A DNA stretch of 64,000 nucleotides from Snodgrassella alvi. Lineage in GTDB: Bacteria; Pseudomonadota; Gammaproteobacteria; Burkholderiales; Neisseriaceae. The DNA lies in assembly GCF_002777855.1 (NCBI RefSeq), contig NZ_MEIK01000034.1, positions 62,001 through 126,000 on the forward strand, in the 5' to 3' direction. Of the stretch, positions 60,548-64,000 are shown piece after piece (within the stretch, counting starts at the first letter, position 1; every line of letters starts with the position of its first letter). The notes under the pieces were generated by a model. The model was given only the letters and a program-made list of their open reading frames with translations, was not told the origin of the DNA and did no database searches. The position numbers were made by a program, and so were the translations under genes.

Positions 60548-61970
60548 GAGGTTTATGCTGGCCTGCATGAAAAGAAGAAACGCTGAGTGCAGTTGGCAGT
60601 GGTTCAGAAAAAGATGGTTCTTCTTCAGTAGTAACTTGGTGCGTTATGCTGTCACAGGTAATGGGATCGCTTGCATCGTTAAGTATGCGGATTTCCTGCT
60701 GCGGAAATGGAAATTCTATACCTACTTCTTTGAAACGGTTCCATATTTCCAGCAAAATGGCTGAGTTAATGCTCATAAATCCATTTTCGGGATCGCGAAT
60801 CCAGTAATTAACGTACAGATTGATACCCGAATCGGCAAACCCAGTGACAAAACTGTTTGGTTTTGGGTCGTCGCACACTCGTGCCTGTTTGGCTGCTGCT
60901 TCTTTCAATATTTCCAGAGCCTGTGGCAGGTCGGTATTGTAAGCAACCTGTAAGGTAAGATTGTTAGACATGATTTTGCTGGAATAGGAATCATTGATTA
61001 CTGTATTGGAAACAAAGGTATCGTTAGGAATCAATGCTTCTGAACCATCACTGCTGCGCAATACCACAAAACGAGCGGTTATTTTGGTCACATAACCTGT
61101 AAAATTATTAATATTCAGCCGGTCGCCTGGTCTCACGGAATGGTCTGCCAAAATGATAAAGCCGGATACATAGTTGCTGGCAATTTTTTGCAAACCCAAC
61201 CCAAGTCCAACACCTAAGGCACCACCGAATACAGACAGAATAGTGAGATTGATACCTACCATTGGAAGCGCAATCAGTACAGCCACAACCACAAGCAGAG
61301 TTTTGACAATTTTCACCAGCACATAGCGCAGATTTACATCAAGTTTTTCTGCTTTAAGTATATGCTGTTCGGTGATGCGCGATAGCCACATTGCGATAAT
61401 GATAGCGATGCCAACAATAATGCTGCCGGTAATGACGGTATACAGACTCAGGCTGGTTGAACCTATCGGCAAGGCCAGTGATTTCAGTAATCGGATAATA
61501 AAGGTATCCAGACTGGTGAGCCAGAGCAGAAAGCACACCCATAAAAAAGTAGAAAGAGACCGCTCATAGCGTTCATTGAAGCGGTTATTGGGTATGGCGT
61601 TGTGCAATACGGCCATGATGATACGAATCATCAGCAGCCAGCGTGCGGTAAAGGCAGTAAGCTGTAGCCACAGAACCGATTCGCCGGTACTGACGCGCCA
61701 GATAACCATGGCAATGATGGTACACAGTAACAGTAATACCGGCCATAATAAGCGTGTAATAAAATGAAACAGAACCGGAAATTTGATTTCTCTTTGCTGA
61801 GTATGTCGGTTGATGACGGCCAGTATTTTCAAGCTTAGCCAGTACGTACCAAACATAATTATCACAGCAAAGGCCAGTTCGAGCCAGCCACTGCTGGTTT
61901 TTAAGCTGTGTACCATCAGGCGTGCCAGAAATTCTTTGCGGGCAAACATGGAGTCGAAATAGTTATTCAT
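60540..61970 (-). CDS. Mechanosensitive ion channel, MscS family
   Basis: A 476-residue MscS-superfamily protein with six to seven hydrophobic helices before the conserved channel core. The pore helix and adjacent beta domain are clear: LSVFGGALGVGLGLGLQKIASNYVSGFIILADHSVRPGD, followed by GYVTKITARFVVLRSSDGSEALIPND and the C-terminal alpha/beta vestibule with FPFPQQEIRI. It opens on membrane tension to release osmolytes. It is longer than E. coli MscS (286) by extra N-terminal helices, like the YjeP/MscK-type relatives. ATG 61970 is preferred. Confidence 0.9.
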   Translation of the reverse strand: MNNYFDSMFARKEFLARLMVHSLKTSSGWLELAFAVIIMFGTYWLSLKILAVINRHTQQREIKFPVLFHFITRLLWPVLLLLCTIIAMVIWRVSTGESVLWLQLTAFTARWLLMIRIIMAVLHNAIPNNRFNERYERSLSTFLWVCFLLWLTSLDTFIIRLLKSLALPIGSTSLSLYTVITGSIIVGIAIIIAMWLSRITEQHILKAEKLDVNLRYVLVKIVKTLLVVVAVLIALPMVGINLTILSVFGGALGVGLGLGLQKIASNYVSGFIILADHSVRPGDRLNINNFTGYVTKITARFVVLRSSDGSEALIPNDTFVSNTVINDSYSSKIMSNNLTLQVAYNTDLPQALEILKEAAAKQARVCDDPKPNSFVTGFADSGINLYVNYWIRDPENGFMSINSAILLEIWNRFKEVGIEFPFPQQEIRILNDASDPITCDSITHQVTTEEEPSFSEPLPTALSVSSFHAGQHKPHE

Positions 61971-62206
61971 GGTGGGGCAAAGAAACAATATTTGAATATA
62001 ACCTTAATGGTAGGCGTTTTAGTGGAGTTCTGTAAACCGTCGTTATCAAAATTTAGTATGGCTACTGAAATGTTTTGGGTTGATGATGTGACTTAAGAAC
62101 AGTAAAGTTACATTTTGGTCTACAGTGATACATTCAGAGATCTCATAGTATGTCTGTATATAAAACAGCTATTCACAATGTTTGGGTGGAAATGGCAGAC
62201 TATTAT
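61971..62206. other. Spacer before the rpsF promoter
   Basis: Divergent, roughly 240 bases between mscS and the rpsF promoter. I saw no gene and no clear structure; the mscS promoter must lie here. Confidence 0.4.
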
Positions 62207-62235
62207 TTGATTCTGTATGCAAAAATATTTATAAT
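62207..62235 (+). promoter_or_regulatory. Promoter of the rpsF-priB-rpsR-rplI operon
   Basis: TTGATT (-35) and a perfect TATAAT (-10) are separated by 17 bases, giving a leader of about 60 bases before rpsF. Confidence 0.8.
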
Positions 62236-62254
62236 AGCTGATTTTCCAACCTTG

Positions 62255-62280
62255 CCCTTTACACTTCGCATGGTAAAGGG
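62255..62280 (+). promoter_or_regulatory. Leader hairpin of the rpsF operon
   Basis: CCCTTTAC/GTAAAGGG, a perfect 8-bp stem with a 10-base loop, sits in the leader between the promoter and the rpsF ribosome-binding site. Such operons in many bacteria carry an S6:S18-binding leader RNA for feedback control; whether this hairpin is that element is inference. Confidence 0.5.
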
Positions 62281-62304
62281 ATTGATTAGCCACAAGGAGT
62301 ATTC

Positions 62305-62685
62305 ATGCGTCATTATGAAATCGTGTTCATTGTCCATCCGGATCAAAGCGAACAGGTCGGTGCCATGGTTGAGCGTTACAAAACCATGATTACTGATGCC
62401 AACGGTAAAATTCACCGTTTGGAAGACTGGGGTCGCCGTCAGCTGGCTTACCCGATCAACAAAATTCACAAAGCACACTATGTGCTGATGAACGTTGAAA
62501 CTACACCTGAAGTGATTGACGAAATTGAGACTGCGTTCCGCTTTAATGATGCGGTACTGCGTCATCTGACTGTGAAAATGGACGCAGCAGTAACTGAAGC
62601 TTCTCCGATGATGAAAGACGAGAAGTCCAAGAATCTGTTAGCAGGTAACAGCACTGAAGCTACTTCAGAGCAAGCTGAAGCCTGA
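62305..62685 (+). CDS. rpsF: 30S ribosomal protein S6
   Basis: 126 residues, starting [25 protein letters not shown], with the family core [30 protein letters not shown]. The C-terminal tail is an acidic Glu/Ala-rich extension (EATSEQAEA) seen in many S6 proteins as a glutamate-tail substrate. It pairs with S18 on the 30S platform. AAGGAG lies before the ATG. First gene of the operon. Confidence 0.98.
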   Translation: MRHYEIVFIVHPDQSEQVGAMVERYKTMITDANGKIHRLEDWGRRQLAYPINKIHKAHYVLMNVETTPEVIDEIETAFRFNDAVLRHLTVKMDAAVTEASPMMKDEKSKNLLAGNSTEATSEQAEA

Positions 62686-62704
62686 TTAATTTATTGAGGC
62701 TGGT

Positions 62705-63001
62705 TTGCTGAATCAATTATGCCTTTGTGCTCAGATTAAAAGTCTGAATGAATTACGTTATACCCCCGCTGGTTTGCCGGTATTAACTATGTGGCTTACC
62801 CATGAGTCGTGGCAGATGGAGCTACAACAGCGGTTTCTGGCGAAAATGGAAATTCAGGCAAAAGCATTAGGTGATTTAGCTGCTCACTGGCCGTATCAGC
62901 CGGGTAGTATGGTGGAAATCACTGGATTTCTGAGCCAAAAAGGTATTTATCATTCCCGACCGGTACTGCATATCCAACAAATTCGCGAATATAAAGGTTA
63001 A
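62705..63001 (+). CDS. priB: Primosomal replication protein N (PriB)
   Basis: A 98-residue single OB-fold protein related to SSB. It has [29 protein letters not shown] and [25 protein letters not shown]. PriB helps PriA reload DnaB at repaired forks. It lies between rpsF and rpsR as in most beta- and gammaproteobacteria, with 19 and five base gaps. The start is TTG 62705 behind GAGG; no ATG is available near the N terminus. Confidence 0.92.
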   Translation: MLNQLCLCAQIKSLNELRYTPAGLPVLTMWLTHESWQMELQQRFLAKMEIQAKALGDLAAHWPYQPGSMVEITGFLSQKGIYHSRPVLHIQQIREYKG

Positions 63002-63006
63002 ACGAC

Positions 63007-63237
63007 ATGGCTCGTCAATCATTCAAACGTAGAAAATTTTGCCGCTTCACTGCGGAAGGTATCAAACAGGTTGATTATAAAGCAGTTGACTTGTTAAAAG
63101 ATTTTATTACCGAAAACGGTAAAATCATTCCGGCTCGTATTACTGGAACCAAAGCACATTATCAGCGTCAGCTATCTACAGCTGTAAAACGTGCCCGTTT
63201 TCTGGCTTTACTGCCTTACACCGATCAACATAAATAA
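63007..63237 (+). CDS. rpsR: 30S ribosomal protein S18
   Basis: 76 residues, strongly basic, with the S18 core [61 protein letters not shown] split over three stretches. It binds S6 and 16S rRNA. Five bases after priB, so reinitiation or coupling is likely. Confidence 0.98.
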   Translation: MARQSFKRRKFCRFTAEGIKQVDYKAVDLLKDFITENGKIIPARITGTKAHYQRQLSTAVKRARFLALLPYTDQHK

Positions 63238-63252
63238 TAAGGAAGAGTTATT

Positions 63253-63708
63253 ATGCAGATTATTTTGTTAGAAAAAGTCGGTGGCCTGGGTAATCTGGGT
63301 GATCTAGTTAATGTAAAAAACGGCTATGCCCGTAATTTTTTGATTCCTCAAGGCAAAGCACAGCGTGCCAATGCTGCCAATCTGGCTGCATTTGAAGAAA
63401 AACGCGCTGAGTATGAAGCTCATCAAGCTGCAGTATTGGCCGATGCCGAAGCACGCAAGCTGAAACTGGATGGTCAGACAATCAGCGTTGCTCAGAAAGC
63501 TGGTGTGGACGGCCGTTTGTTCGGTTCAGTTACTACTCATGATATTGCTGAAGCCATTAAAGCAGCAGTCGGTGTGGAAGTAGTGAAAGCTAATGTACGT
63601 CTGCCTAATGGTCCGTTAAAAGCCATTGGCGAATATGAAATCGAAGTAGCGCTACACAGTGATGCTGTGGCTGCTATTACGGTAACCGTTGTGGCTGCTG
63701 CTGAATAA
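63253..63708 (+). CDS. rplI: 50S ribosomal protein L9
   Basis: 151 residues with the L9 N-terminal domain ([36 protein letters not shown] in two parts), a long connecting helix (residues 45-75, [19 protein letters not shown]) and the C-terminal RNA-binding domain ([16 protein letters not shown]). It is the last gene of the operon, with AAGGAAGAG before the ATG and a terminator after it. Confidence 0.98.
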   Translation: MQIILLEKVGGLGNLGDLVNVKNGYARNFLIPQGKAQRANAANLAAFEEKRAEYEAHQAAVLADAEARKLKLDGQTISVAQKAGVDGRLFGSVTTHDIAEAIKAAVGVEVVKANVRLPNGPLKAIGEYEIEVALHSDAVAAITVTVVAAAE

Positions 63709-63738
63709 GTATAACTGACCACACATCAGGAAAGCGTA

Positions 63739-63771
63739 AGCTGTCTGGATTATTCCAGACAGCTTTTTTGT
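63739..63771 (+). terminator. Terminator of the rpsF operon
   Basis: AAGCTGTCTGGA/TCCAGACAGCTT (12 bp) with loop TTAT is followed by a T run, 30 bases after rplI. Confidence 0.95.
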
Positions 63772-63828
63772 TATAGATGGTAAAAATAGTTTAGACTGTG
63801 CATAAAGCATATATTAGGAACCATAATA

Positions 63829-64000
63829 ATGAAATACCTACTGATTACAGGTGCAGCCTTATTGCTGGCGGCCTGCCAAAGCACACAATCTATCCAGAAT
63901 AAACCAATTAAACCTGTTGTAACGGCTACTGTAACCACAGAGGCTGATGAAAAAGTGTTTGCATTAACCGATAGCGGTTTGGATTTGCTAGGCCGTAATG
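63829..64000 (+). CDS. Predicted lipoprotein, N-terminal part
   Basis: The reading frame starts at ATG 63829 behind AGGAA and runs off the window after 57 residues. MKYLLITGAALLLAACQS is a lipoprotein signal peptide with lipobox LAAC (Cys16). The visible mature part (STQSIQNKPIKPVVTAT, then EADEKVFALTDSGLDLLGRN) is polar and unrecognised. It would be exported and lipid-anchored; the function is not readable. Confidence 0.75.
   Translation, partial: MKYLLITGAALLLAACQSTQSIQNKPIKPVVTATVTTEADEKVFALTDSGLDLLGRN

Overview
The window looks like a chromosomal segment of a low-GC betaproteobacterium of the family Neisseriaceae, probably close to Snodgrassella (bee-gut symbionts). This is inferred from gene content and protein style: a dihydrolipoamide dehydrogenase with its own N-terminal lipoyl domain beside aceE and aceF, a cyoABCDE quinol oxidase, the rpsF-priB-rpsR-rplI ribosomal operon, RDD and DUF805 membrane proteins, and long AT-rich spacers between compact housekeeping genes. 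No taxonomic marker such as rRNA is present, so the genus is a guess.

Layout. 1-4.4 kb: end of an ABC-F ATPase, a GNAT acetyltransferase, crcB, a Nudix hydrolase, gloB and a dGTPase. 4.4-4.7 kb: tRNA-Arg and tRNA-Glu behind a recognisable promoter, followed by a gene-poor stretch. 5.3-9.4 kb: recG and ilvD. 9.5-12.2 kb: a tandem family of RDD membrane proteins, of which the copy next to ilvD is a pseudogene. 12.3-18.0 kb: riboflavin genes (ribH with nusB, ribBA with a degenerate second domain, ribE) interleaved with an EamA transporter and a DUF805 protein. 18-23 kb: thioesterase, corA, ppx, glnA. 23.4-26.1 kb: a P1-family (DmpA-like) peptidase with a GPH-type transporter. 26.5-29.3 kb: aroE-mtgA facing cbpA-cbpM. 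30.3-36.6 kb: the complete pyruvate dehydrogenase cluster aceE-aceF-lpdA. 36.8-39.3 kb: PerM-like protein, rpsT and a BASS transporter. 39.4-43.2 kb: recX-gph and rarA-galM. 43.3-45.1 kb: a small exported protein and thrC. 45.2-51.4 kb: two cation/proton antiporters, a DyP peroxidase and a YajR-like MFS protein. 51.5-56.2 kb: cyoABCDE. 57.2-62 kb: hemB, an EEP-family phosphatase, nudB and an MscS channel. 62.2-64 kb: rpsF-priB-rpsR-rplI and the start of a lipoprotein gene cut by the window edge.

Taken together, the genes supply aerobic energy metabolism (pyruvate to acetyl-CoA, ubiquinol oxidation, heme O and porphyrin synthesis), flavin synthesis, nitrogen and amino-acid synthesis, ion homeostasis, and replication and recombination maintenance. 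I found no phage, insertion sequence, CRISPR array, secretion system or defence island. The most unusual content is in the spacers: a decayed RDD gene, coding-like fragments without start codons near the tRNAs and on both sides of hemB, and several long perfect hairpins that are not obvious terminators. No convincing undescribed system is visible.
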